Shown: positions 51,935 to 60,143 of the stretch, piece by piece
Numbering within the stretch: position 1 is the stretch's first letter
Layout of the letters: each line of letters opens with the position of its first letter
NCBI RefSeq assembly: GCF_026000375.1
Contig: NZ_AP026708.1
Coordinates: 1,056,501 to 1,120,500 of the forward strand
Source: Pseudodesulfovibrio portus
GTDB lineage: Bacteria > Desulfobacterota > Desulfovibrionia > Desulfovibrionales > Desulfovibrionaceae
Direction of reading: 5' to 3'
Length of the DNA stretch: 64,000 nucleotides
Program-made: the position numbers and the translations under genes
The notes under the pieces: generated by a model
What the model was told of the DNA's origin: nothing
Database searches by the model: none
What the model saw: the letters and a program-made list of their open reading frames with translations, nothing else

Positions 51935-52085
51935 ACGCAAAATCGCAATTTGCCCTTGCCCCCGTGTCATTTTCGATCCGGCAAAGGTATCCTCGCTCCG
52001 ATTGTGAGAGGAGCCGCGCCCGTGCGCGCGTGGTCCGCCCTGGGGGGGGCGGGCCGATTCAACGCTTTTTACAAAGGAGTATCGA

Positions 52086-53819
52086 ATGGATGCCATGCTC
52101 ATGATGCTCGCGGCCTTTGCCGGATACATCATCATGTATCAGCTCTACGGCCGCTACATCGGGAAAAAGATTTTCGCCCTGTCCCAGGGGGCCAAAGTGC
52201 CTTCGGTGGAAATGGAAGACGGCACGGACTACGTGCCGACCAAGAAGGAAATCATCTTCGGCCACCACTTCACCTCCATCGCCGGCACCGGACCCATCGT
52301 CGGCCCGGCCATCGCCGTCATCTGGGGCTGGGTGCCCGCCATGATCTGGATCTTCGTCGGGTCCATCATGATGGGCGCGGTCCACGACTTCGGCGCACTC
52401 ATCCTGTCCATGCGCAACCAGGGCAAGTCCGTGTCCGAAATCACGGCCAAATACATCAACCCGCGCACCAAGCTGTTCTTCTTCGTGGTGCTCTTCCTCG
52501 ACCTGCTGATCGTCACCGCCATCTTCGGCCTGGTCATCGCGGTCATCTTCAACATGTACCCGGCGTCCGTCCTGCCTGTGTGGCTGGAAGTGCCCATCGC
52601 CATGGCGCTGGGCGTGATCATCTACAAGCGCGGCGGCAACGCCCTGACCTGGTCCCTGATCGCCCTGGCGCTCATGTACGTGACCGTGGTCATCGGCACC
52701 TACGTGCCCATCAAGATCGGCACCATCGCGGGCATCCCGCCGACCGGCCTGTGGACCATCGCCCTTCTGGTGTACGCCTTCATCGCGTCCACCCTGCCCG
52801 TCACCATGCTGCTGCAGCCGCGTGACTTCATCAACTCGCACCAGCTGATCGTGGCCCTGGCCCTGATGGTGGTCGGCGTGTTCGCCGCCTCCTTCTCCGG
52901 CGGCCAGCTGCACATCGTGGCCCCGGCCGTGCAGGCCGCCCCCGCAGGCGCGCCGCCCATGCTGCCGTTCCTGTTCATCACCATCGCCTGCGGCGCCATC
53001 TCCGGCTTCCATTCCCTGGTCTCCTCCGGCACCACCGCCAAGCAGGTGGCCTCCGAGCCCGACGCCCTGTTCGTGGGCTACGGCTCCATGCTGACCGAAG
53101 CCGTGCTGTCCACCCTGGTCGTCGTGGCCGTGGCCGCAGGCATCGGCCTGGGCTACACCGCCAACGGCACGACCCTGGCCGGTCTCGACGCCTGGACCAC
53201 CCACTACTCCTCCTGGGCCGCAGCAGCGGGCCTGGGCTCCAAGGTCGCCGCCTTCGTGTTCGGCGCCGCCAACATGATCGAAACCGTGGGCATCCCGCAC
53301 GGCGTGGCCCTGGCCATCATGGGCGTGTTCGTGGCTTCCTTTGCCGGAACCACCATGGACACCGCCACCCGCATCGAGCGCTACGCCCTGACCGAGCTGT
53401 TCAGCGGCTCGCCGATCAAGATCTTCGAAAACAAGTACATCGCCACCGGCGTGGCCGTGTTCCTGGCCGGCTGCCTGGCCTTCTCGTCCGGCGCCAACGG
53501 CAAGGGCGCCCTCTCCCTGTGGCCCCTGTTCGGCTGCATCAACCAGATTCTGGCCGCCCTTGTGCTGGCCACCATCACGGTGTACCTGAAGGGCCGAGGC
53601 GGACTGAGCTGGATCATTTCGGGCATCCCGGCCGTGTTCCTCGGCGCGATGACCGTCTGGGCCATCCTGCTCAACCAGGGCAGGTACATGGACGCAGGCA
53701 ACACGCTGCTGTCCGTGATCAACCTGCTGGTGCTCTTCGTGTCCCTGTGGGTCATCTTCGAAGCCTTCTTGAAGTTCCTCAAGACGGACGGAGTCACCCC
53801 CGCCGCCGACGTCTCTTAA
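52086..53819 (+). CDS. cstA: CstA-family transporter (peptide/pyruvate)
   Basis: The 577-residue membrane protein has about 16 helices and the CstA family motifs. These include DGTDYVPTKKEIIFGHHFTSIAGTGPIVGPAI at 45-76 (in part) and HSLVSSGTTAKQVASEPDA in the middle. CstA and BtsT take up pyruvate or peptides during starvation. In this setting, next to a LytS/LytTR pair, pyruvate uptake is the best guess, since pyruvate is a major carbon source for these bacteria. It is followed by two small genes and an ArsA-like ATPase. Confidence 0.9.
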   Translation: MDAMLMMLAAFAGYIIMYQLYGRYIGKKIFALSQGAKVPSVEMEDGTDYVPTKKEIIFGHHFTSIAGTGPIVGPAIAVIWGWVPAMIWIFVGSIMMGAVHDFGALILSMRNQGKSVSEITAKYINPRTKLFFFVVLFLDLLIVTAIFGLVIAVIFNMYPASVLPVWLEVPIAMALGVIIYKRGGNALTWSLIALALMYVTVVIGTYVPIKIGTIAGIPPTGLWTIALLVYAFIASTLPVTMLLQPRDFINSHQLIVALALMVVGVFAASFSGGQLHIVAPAVQAAPAGAPPMLPFLFITIACGAISGFHSLVSSGTTAKQVASEPDALFVGYGSMLTEAVLSTLVVVAVAAGIGLGYTANGTTLAGLDAWTTHYSSWAAAAGLGSKVAAFVFGAANMIETVGIPHGVALAIMGVFVASFAGTTMDTATRIERYALTELFSGSPIKIFENKYIATGVAVFLAGCLAFSSGANGKGALSLWPLFGCINQILAALVLATITVYLKGRGGLSWIISGIPAVFLGAMTVWAILLNQGRYMDAGNTLLSVINLLVLFVSLWVIFEAFLKFLKTDGVTPAADVS

Positions 53820-53876
53820 CAATACGCAACCACCCCGGCCGGGCTCGAGCCCGGCCGGGGACCCGTGAGGTTTTCC

Positions 53877-54359
53877 ATGGCTGACGCAACGCACGTCGAT
53901 ACGATTCGCACCGCCCTGCTGCGCCGCTACCTGACCATGCTCTCCCCTGCGGTGGTCCTCTTCGCCGTCTGGGCCGCCTGCCGCCAGGCCGGGCTCGTCC
54001 AGTCCCTGGGACTGGGGAACATCGACCTGGTCGGAAAGATCGTCTTCATCTCGGCCATCGTCCTGGCCGTGGCCCTGCCGATGTTCTACCGGATACGCTT
54101 CGTCAAGAGCGTGGAGGGCAGCCGAAACGTAAGCGAAGAAGCCTTCGTCCCCTTTCAGCTGACCCTCATGTCCCTGGCCCTGCTCGCGCCCTACGTCGCT
54201 GCGGCGGGCTATATTGCGGCAGTGTCCACCTTCCATTTTTCCGGGGCCTTCCTGGCCGGCCTGTACGGCGCGTACTACTACTTCCCCTCGGACAGGCGGG
54301 TGGCGCAGGAGATGCGCCTGTTCCGGGTGAGCCGGGACAACGGGGACAACCGAGCATGA
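53877..54359 (+). CDS. Uncharacterised membrane protein downstream of cstA
   Basis: The ATG at 53877 has GAGG six bases upstream. The 160-residue protein has four membrane helices (about 18-36, 52-72, 93-113, 115-135) and a short charged tail. No known family is clear to me. It lies 57 bases after cstA and overlaps the next gene by four bases, so it is coupled to it. It may be an accessory subunit of the CstA transporter. Confidence 0.7.
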   Translation: MADATHVDTIRTALLRRYLTMLSPAVVLFAVWAACRQAGLVQSLGLGNIDLVGKIVFISAIVLAVALPMFYRIRFVKSVEGSRNVSEEAFVPFQLTLMSLALLAPYVAAAGYIAAVSTFHFSGAFLAGLYGAYYYFPSDRRVAQEMRLFRVSRDNGDNRA

Positions 54360-54646
54360 AGAATCCCGTCAAGCGGGTCGTCCGCAGCATCCGCAATTCC
54401 TATCGCTTTGTGGACCAACTTCACCGGGCCAAGGCCACGGAACGCCTCGAATGGGAAACCAGGGAACTGGAGAACATCTTCAGCCTCCTGACCATCGGCG
54501 CGTTCGTGGGCATGCAGGCCCCGCCCATGCACATCTCACTGGAACTGCTCCCTTACATGGAAAACGAGCTGACCTGCATGACCAACCGCGTGTGCATGTC
54601 CAACGACCCCCTGGCCGACCTCTTTTCCATGCTGGACGGGATGTAG
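54356..54646 (+). CDS. Small uncharacterised protein, possible partner of the ArsA-like ATPase
   Basis: The 96-residue protein is mostly helical (VKRVVRSIRNSYRFVDQLHR, ATERLEWETRELENIFSLL) and has no signal peptide. Two cysteines occur in ELTCMTNRVCMSNDP. Its start overlaps the stop of the membrane protein gene (ATGA) and the ATPase gene follows 14 bases later. I do not recognise it. A role in targeting membrane proteins with the ATPase is possible. Confidence 0.7.
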   Translation: MKNPVKRVVRSIRNSYRFVDQLHRAKATERLEWETRELENIFSLLTIGAFVGMQAPPMHISLELLPYMENELTCMTNRVCMSNDPLADLFSMLDGM

Positions 54647-54660
54647 AACGGAACCGACCG

Positions 54661-55560
54661 ATGGCCGAACAACACTACCATTTTCATGCGGGCAAGGGCG
54701 GCGTGGGCAAGTCCACCACCTCTTCCCTGTCGGCGCTGGAGCTGGCCCGGCAGGGCGAGAACGTGCTCCTGGTCTCCCTGGACCCGGCCCACAACCAGGC
54801 CGACATCTTCGACACGGATTTCACGGGCAAGCCGACCCGCGTGGCCGACAACCTGCGGGTGGCCCAGGCCGACATCGACCTGTGGATCACGGAATACATC
54901 AAGGGCGTGGAGCAGCAGATGCGCGCCAACTACACCTACCAGACCGCCTTCAACCTGGAGAAGCACCTGAACGTGGTCAAGCACTCGCCGGGCATCGAGG
55001 AATACGGCCTGCTCCTGGCCTTCCAGCACTATCGCAAGGAATACCCGGACGCCGACGTCATCCTCTTCGACATGCCGCCCACGGCCCTGACACTGAAATT
55101 CTTCAACCTGCCCGCCCTGTCGCTCATCTGGCTGGAGCATTTGCTCAAACTGCGCAGCGAGATCATGAACAAGAAGGAAATCATCACCAAGATCCAGCTG
55201 GGGAAAAAGGAAATCCAGTGCGACAAGGTCATGAACCGGCTGGAGCAGCAGCAAGCATTTTTCACGGAGTTGAAGGAGATTTTCCAGGACCCGTCCCGAT
55301 GCTCGGTCAACCTCGTGGTCAACCCGGACCGGCTCTCCTTTGCCGAGGCCGAGCGCATCGACAAGACCCTTGCCGAGATGGGCCTGCAATTGTCCCGGAT
55401 CATCATGAACAAGGTAACGGATGAGTGCACCTGGGACAAATGCTCGTCCCTCATGCAGGAATACGACGTCTGCCCGATCCCGCTCTCGCCCGAGCCGCTC
55501 ATCGGCCTTCCGGCCCTGAACGGCTACCTGGACGCAAACGGATCGAAGCTGACCCTGTAG
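54661..55560 (+). CDS. ArsA/GET3-family ATPase
   Basis: The 299-residue P-loop ATPase has the deviant Walker A GKGGVGKST (11-19), switch I LDPAHNQADIFD, and DMPPTALTLKFF. These are signatures of the ArsA/GET3 branch of the ParA-MinD superfamily. It is a single-half protein, unlike the duplicated ArsA. CDKV, DPSRCSVN and DECTWDKC carry scattered cysteines. There is no arsenic gene next to it; the arsenic operon is 20 kb away. It more likely assists membrane-protein insertion or the CstA system than arsenite export. Confidence 0.85.
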   Translation: MAEQHYHFHAGKGGVGKSTTSSLSALELARQGENVLLVSLDPAHNQADIFDTDFTGKPTRVADNLRVAQADIDLWITEYIKGVEQQMRANYTYQTAFNLEKHLNVVKHSPGIEEYGLLLAFQHYRKEYPDADVILFDMPPTALTLKFFNLPALSLIWLEHLLKLRSEIMNKKEIITKIQLGKKEIQCDKVMNRLEQQQAFFTELKEIFQDPSRCSVNLVVNPDRLSFAEAERIDKTLAEMGLQLSRIIMNKVTDECTWDKCSSLMQEYDVCPIPLSPEPLIGLPALNGYLDANGSKLTL

Positions 55561-55582
55561 GCCAGCGCTCCCGCGCAGCCCC

Positions 55583-56194
55583 CTAAATCTTTTGCTCGTG
55601 TTCCCCGAAACAGGGGATGCAGTAGGTCTCGCCGCCCATGCGCCGGGTGCGCGACTCCATGACCGTCTCCCCGCACCCCGTGCACACGAGGCTCTCGAGA
55701 ATCCGGGCGGGCTTGGGCGGGTCGCAGGTCAAGGCGGTGATCCGGAACAGGTCGTCCAGCTCCATCGACATGAAGCGCTCCTGCATCTGCCCGCGCAGGG
55801 CCATGATCCGCTCCCGGATTTCGGGCGACCCGTTTCCGGAAGCGTCCAGGGTGGTCAACTCGCCCATCTCGCGCCCGACCTCGCCCCATGAGTCGGGGTT
55901 GAGCACGGCCCGCAGTCCCTTGCCCTTCTTCCGGTCAAAGAAGGAAAAAGCCATCTTGCCGTAATCCCGGTGCATGAAGTTGCCCTTGCCCAAGGTGCAG
56001 TCCGTTATGAACTGGATGGCGTCCACGCCGCACATGTCGGTCTCGGCCACGGCCACCATCTCGGTCTCCCCGGGCAGGCCCAGGTCGCGAAAGGCAAGCT
56101 CGGCGGCCCGGATGCCGATGGCCAGGCCGGGACAGGAGTGTCCGTGGAAGGCGATGGTGTCTTGGATGACTTCAGGGGGAAAAGCGCAGGGCAT
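55583..56194 (-). CDS. FmdE-family protein with a C-terminal zinc ribbon
   Basis: The 203-residue protein has the FmdE domain (residues 10-130) with the metal-binding FHGHSCPGLAIG (H17, H19, C21) and AETDMCGVDAIQFITDCTLG. A C-terminal zinc ribbon follows (CTGCGETVMESRTRR and CIPCF). FmdE was named for its link to molybdenum formylmethanofuran dehydrogenase operons. Its role is not settled; metal or molybdopterin handling is likely. It lies downstream of the FecBCD-type importer genes on the same strand. Confidence 0.85.
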   Translation of the reverse strand: MPCAFPPEVIQDTIAFHGHSCPGLAIGIRAAELAFRDLGLPGETEMVAVAETDMCGVDAIQFITDCTLGKGNFMHRDYGKMAFSFFDRKKGKGLRAVLNPDSWGEVGREMGELTTLDASGNGSPEIRERIMALRGQMQERFMSMELDDLFRITALTCDPPKPARILESLVCTGCGETVMESRTRRMGGETYCIPCFGEHEQKI

Positions 56195-56215
56195 AAGGTC
56201 TCCTTTAGATATGAA

Positions 56216-56971
56216 TCAGGCGGCCGGGACCACCAGCGGGCTCCCGTTCACCGTGAGGATGTCCACGGGCAATCCGTAAACCTCTTCCACCACGGCCGAG
56301 GTCACCTCGCAGGTCGGGCCGGTGGAATGAATCCGCCCGTCCTTGAGGAACAGGACCCGGTCCGCATAACGGAAGGCCGTGTTGAGATCATGCATGGTCA
56401 TGACCGCGCAGATGGCGTGCTCGCTGACCACCCGCCGGATCATGGTCAAAATATCCACCTGGCTCTTGAGGTCCAGGGAACTGGTGGGCTCGTCCAGCAG
56501 CATCAGCCGGGGCTCCTGGACCAGGGTCCGGGCGATGGCCACCTTCTGCAGCTCCCCGCCGCTGAGCTGGTCTATGTAGCGCAGGGCCAGCCGGTCGAGG
56601 CGCAGCCGCTTCAGCGCCGAATCCACGATGCGCAGGTCCTCGTCCCGAACCTTCCAGCGGATGTGGGGCTTGCGGCCCATGAGCACGGCGTCGAACACGG
56701 TCAGCCGCGCGGCCTCGCATTTCTGGGCCACGTAGCCGATGTTCAGGGCGATCTCGTCGGGCTTCATCTTGAGGACGTTGCGGTCCTCGACCATGACCAC
56801 GCCGCCGGACGGTCGATGAATGGCGTTGATGCACTTGAGCAGGGTGGTCTTGCCCACTCCGTTGGGGCCGAGGATGGCCAGAAGCTCCCCGCCCGATAGC
56901 CCGAAATCCACGCCGTCGAGCACTGGGTGCCCGTTGTAGCCGAAGGCCACCCTGGAAACGGAAAGGCTCAT
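56216..56971 (-). CDS. FecE/BtuD-type ABC transporter ATP-binding protein
   Basis: The ATG at 56971 overlaps the permease stop by four bases. The 251-residue ATPase has Walker A GPNGVGKTT, Q-loop (YVAQKC), signature LSGGELQKV, Walker B LMLLDEPTSSLD and H-loop (MTMHDLN). It belongs to the type II importer group for iron complexes, cobalamin and some oxyanions. It energises the FecCD-type permease encoded just before it. Confidence 0.92.
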   Translation of the reverse strand: MSLSVSRVAFGYNGHPVLDGVDFGLSGGELLAILGPNGVGKTTLLKCINAIHRPSGGVVMVEDRNVLKMKPDEIALNIGYVAQKCEAARLTVFDAVLMGRKPHIRWKVRDEDLRIVDSALKRLRLDRLALRYIDQLSGGELQKVAIARTLVQEPRLMLLDEPTSSLDLKSQVDILTMIRRVVSEHAICAVMTMHDLNTAFRYADRVLFLKDGRIHSTGPTCEVTSAVVEEVYGLPVDILTVNGSPLVVPAA

Positions 56972-58038
56972 CCGCGCTGCCCCCTGAGTATGAGGTAGAT
57001 GAAGACCGGCGCGCCCAGGAAGGCCGTGAGCACCGAAACCGGCAGGACGTGCGGCGCCAGTATCAGCCGGGCCACGGTGTCCGACACCAGCAGGAGCAGC
57101 CCGCCGCCGAGGATGGTCGCGGGCAGCAGGAAGCGATGGTCCGATCCGATGACCCGGCGGGCCATGTGCGGCACCACCAGTCCGACGAAGCCGATGATGC
57201 CGAGAAAGGCGATGATCACCGCCGTCAGGAGCGTTGCCAGCAGCATGCCCACCATGCGCACCCGCTCCACGCGGACGCCGAGCCCCTTGGCGGTCTCGTC
57301 GCCCGCGTCGATGGCGTTGTAGTTCCAGCCGTTGAACAGGAAATAGGCGCAGGCCACCACGGTCACCACGGAGACTATGCCCAACTCCGACCAGGAGGCC
57401 CTGGCCGTGTCGCCGAAGGTCCAGAAGATCATGGCCGCCAGCTGCACGTCGTCGGCAAAGAACTGCAGGAGCATGGTCCCGGCCGTGAACAGCGAGCCCA
57501 GAGCCACGCCGGTCAGGATCATGACCTCCGGGGTGGCCCCGCGCAGCCGGGAAACGCCGATGATCACGCCCGCCGCAGCCAGGCTGAAGACAAAGGCCAG
57601 CCCGGTGGTCACGTACGGGCTGGTGATGGTCACCGCGTCCGTGTGGGTTGAGGCCATGATCCCGCCGTCCAGGATCATGACCGAAAAGGCCGCGCCGAAC
57701 GCCGCCGCATGGGATATCCCCAATGTGAACGGCGACCCCAGGGGATTGCGCAGGATGGATTGCATGGCCGTCCCGGCCACGGCCAGTCCCGCCCCGGCGA
57801 CAATTGCCGCCAGTGCCTGGGGCAGCCGGATGTTCCACAGGATCATCTCGAACCGCTTGGACACCGCCGCACCGGCCAGGGACCGGGCCACGTCGGCCAG
57901 GGGGATGTGGGCCGCACCCAGGGACACGGCCACCAGCAGGGAGACCGAGAGCGCCCCGGTCACCACGAACAGCAGCGCGGACTTCCAGCCGATGTACCGG
58001 CGGTATTCGTCAGGTATGGAACCATCCGAAAAATGCAT
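56968..58038 (-). CDS. FecCD/BtuC-type ABC transporter permease
   Basis: The 356-residue permease has about ten helices and the typical FecCD motifs (RLPQALAAIVAGAGLAVAGTAMQ, NPLGSPFTLGISHAAAFGAA, GFVGLVVPHMARRVIGSDHR). It is one of a BtuCD-type importer with the ATPase next to it and the binding protein one base upstream. The substrate is unknown. It may be ferric, cobalamin, or possibly molybdate or tungstate, as in the MolBCA type. Confidence 0.92.
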   Translation of the reverse strand: MHFSDGSIPDEYRRYIGWKSALLFVVTGALSVSLLVAVSLGAAHIPLADVARSLAGAAVSKRFEMILWNIRLPQALAAIVAGAGLAVAGTAMQSILRNPLGSPFTLGISHAAAFGAAFSVMILDGGIMASTHTDAVTITSPYVTTGLAFVFSLAAAGVIIGVSRLRGATPEVMILTGVALGSLFTAGTMLLQFFADDVQLAAMIFWTFGDTARASWSELGIVSVVTVVACAYFLFNGWNYNAIDAGDETAKGLGVRVERVRMVGMLLATLLTAVIIAFLGIIGFVGLVVPHMARRVIGSDHRFLLPATILGGGLLLLVSDTVARLILAPHVLPVSVLTAFLGAPVFIYLILRGQRG

Positions 58039-58039
58039 G

Positions 58040-59149
58040 TCAGTTCAGGGGAATGGGTTTGTAGGCGAGCCCCTGGAACATGGCGTCCATGTCCTTGAAG
58101 ACCGGCTTGCCCACCAGGAAGGTGAATATCTCGTCCGCCTTGGCCGCCGGGTCCACGTCAGCGAACCGATCGGGATAGAGCAGCTTGCCGACGTAGAAGG
58201 CGTTGGCCAGGATGGACCCGTAGTTCTGGGTGTACCAGTTGTAGGGGAGCAGGCCGTAGACCTTGCCCCCCTGCACCGCCGTCAGCGTCTGGTATGACGG
58301 GTCGGTCTTCAGCTCGAACAACCCTCCGGCCTCGTTGCCCAATTGGAGCGTGGACAGGTCGAGGAACAGGTAATCGGGGTTCCACTGGACGATCATCTCC
58401 TTGGCCACGTCCGAGTGACGCAGCTCCTTGCCGGAGAGTCGCACGTCATAGGCCAGGTTGTTGGTCTTGACGAACTTGAACGGGGGGTAGGCGGGCTCCG
58501 TGGACTGGTACCCGTGCGGTCCCTTGAAGGCCACGCCGCCCACGAAGACCGACGGGCAACCGTCGTCGGGCACGTCGGCCGTCCGAGCCACGAGGTCTTT
58601 GATCTGGCCCTCTATGAACTCGATCACCGCCTCGGCGCGGTCCTCTTTGCCCACCACCTCGGCCATGATGCGCAGGGACCTGTACAGGTCGGGCCTGAGC
58701 TTGCCGAGGTCGCCGTAGTTCAGGACCATGACCGGGATGCCGGTCTTCTCGTTCAGTTCCACCGGGTCATAGCCCATGGAGGAAGAATAGGTCTTGAGGA
58801 TGACGTCCGGCTGCGGCTCCAGGCTCAGGATCAGTTCCGGGTTGTCGAAGCCGCGGAACTGGCCGAAGATGGGCATTTTCTTGAACTGGGGATTGGCCAG
58901 GGCGTAGGGACGGGCGTCGAACTGCTTGCGCCGGGTCTCAATGTCGTCCACGGCCACGATCATGTCCTGGGCCTGAAGATACGTCAGCAGCCGCAGACAC
59001 CCGGACCCGGAACAGATGACGTTGCGAACCGTCTCGGGGATGGCCACCGCCTTGCCGGAGGAGTCGGCAACGGTTCGCTGTCCGGCAACAGCCGGGACAG
59101 CCGAAAACAGAATCAACAGACAGGCGAGAAAGCTGTTCGGGACGCGCAC
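58040..59149 (-). CDS. Periplasmic binding protein of a FecBCD-type importer
   Basis: The 369-residue protein has a signal peptide ending AVAG and a TroA-like (class III) binding fold (VICSGSGCLRLLTYLQAQDMIVAVDD, EPQPDVILKTY, WNPDYLFLDLSTLQLG). It has no lipobox. The substrate-binding residues cannot be defined by eye. The nearby formate dehydrogenase genes and FmdE suggest molybdenum or tungsten, but iron or corrinoid remain possible. Confidence 0.88.
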   Translation of the reverse strand: MRVPNSFLACLLILFSAVPAVAGQRTVADSSGKAVAIPETVRNVICSGSGCLRLLTYLQAQDMIVAVDDIETRRKQFDARPYALANPQFKKMPIFGQFRGFDNPELILSLEPQPDVILKTYSSSMGYDPVELNEKTGIPVMVLNYGDLGKLRPDLYRSLRIMAEVVGKEDRAEAVIEFIEGQIKDLVARTADVPDDGCPSVFVGGVAFKGPHGYQSTEPAYPPFKFVKTNNLAYDVRLSGKELRHSDVAKEMIVQWNPDYLFLDLSTLQLGNEAGGLFELKTDPSYQTLTAVQGGKVYGLLPYNWYTQNYGSILANAFYVGKLLYPDRFADVDPAAKADEIFTFLVGKPVFKDMDAMFQGLAYKPIPLN

Positions 59150-59347
59150 GGGACCTCCGGATTCAAGACGAATATGATTTTAATTACCATTTCATGTCAT
59201 AATTATAGTTTTGGTGACACAAAAAGGATGTAAAAGATAGATTAGTCTGCGTCAAGAGGCACGGAACGCAAATACTGGCTACGCAGGGCCGGAGGCGACA
59301 GGGGCGGCAACCGGAATCCGGAGGCCGCCGGGCAGCACGGCAACCAG
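59150..59347. other. AT-rich promoter region of the importer and 3' end of the fdh unit
   Basis: The AT-rich part (about 59165-59240) must hold the importer promoter. I cannot fit a classical Fur box or a published tungstate-type operator to it. A GGCGGC..GCCGCC hairpin at 59303-59329 lies just after fdhD and may end the fdh transcript, though it has no T-run. Confidence 0.4.
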
Positions 59348-60133
59348 TCAGGACAGGATGCGCCAGCCGTTGGAATAGAGGTAGAAGGAGCCGTTGCGGA
59401 GGCGGCCCACCAGGGTCAGGTTGTTGCGCTCGGCATAGTCGATGCCGGAGCTGGTGGCGGCGGAGAAGCCGCAGAGGATGGGGATGTTGGCGGCCTGGGC
59501 CTTGACCGCCAGCTCGAGGGCCAGCCGGGAGGAGAGCATGGCGATGGCCACCTCGTCCAGGGTCCCCTCGAGCAGGGAGCGGCCTATGGCCTTGTCAAAG
59601 GCGTTGTGCCTGCCCACGTCCTCGCCGAAGGCGATCATTTCGCCGGAAGCGGAAAACAGGGCCGCCGCGTGGGTCGATCCGGTGGACTTGAACAGGTTCT
59701 GACGCCGCTCGAACGTCTCCTTGAAGTCGAACAGCCGCTCGGCCCTGACCCGTACCGGACGGGGCGACGGGAAGAGCCGCCGCATTGCGCCGGTGGTCTT
59801 GAGGACGACGGAAACCCGTGTCCGCCCCCGGTAGTTGAAGGTCACGTTGGACAGGTCCTCGCTCCCGCGAATCATATTCAGGGAGAACAGATGCCCGGCG
59901 ACGAGGTTCATGTCGTCGCCGGGAGTTCTGGAGAGCGTGGTGTCGAGCACCCCTTCCACCTGGAGCCGGAGGGGGGCCTCCACCGCGATCGAATCCTTGT
60001 GATAGGCGAGCCTGCCGCCCTCGTACCGCTGCAGCGTGGCCGGGAAGGCCAGTTGCGACGTCCCGGCGTCCGGCCGGTCGTCCTCCTGCGCCCCCTGGGG
60101 CGCGGCGACTATCCTGAGGTGCGAGGTCGGCAT
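59348..60133 (-). CDS. fdhD: Formate dehydrogenase accessory sulfurtransferase FdhD, without the CxxC motif
   Basis: The 261-residue protein matches FdhD (AVEAPLRLQVEG, TTLSRTPGDDMNLVAGHL, GSTHAAALFS, FGEDVGRHNAFDKAIG). FdhD passes sulfur from a cysteine desulfurase to the molybdopterin cofactor of formate dehydrogenase. E. coli FdhD uses a CxxC pair for this. Here the matching loop (about 118-158, RLFPSPRPVRVRAERLF) has no cysteine at all. The only Cys is in PILCGFSAATSSG. It may use another route, or act only as a cofactor chaperone. It is the last gene of the fdhA-fdhB-fdhE-fdhD unit. Confidence 0.85.
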   Translation of the reverse strand: MPTSHLRIVAAPQGAQEDDRPDAGTSQLAFPATLQRYEGGRLAYHKDSIAVEAPLRLQVEGVLDTTLSRTPGDDMNLVAGHLFSLNMIRGSEDLSNVTFNYRGRTRVSVVLKTTGAMRRLFPSPRPVRVRAERLFDFKETFERRQNLFKSTGSTHAAALFSASGEMIAFGEDVGRHNAFDKAIGRSLLEGTLDEVAIAMLSSRLALELAVKAQAANIPILCGFSAATSSGIDYAERNNLTLVGRLRNGSFYLYSNGWRILS

Positions 60134-60143
60134 GGCATCCCAC

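Noticed and set aside
54661-55560. ArsA as part of arsenite export
   Set aside because: The arsenic operon is about 20 kb away and has its own Acr3 permease; the protein is single-domain and linked to cstA.
59150-59240. Fur box upstream of the FecBCD-type importer
   Set aside because: The AT-rich segment does not match the usual Fur palindrome at enough positions to call it.
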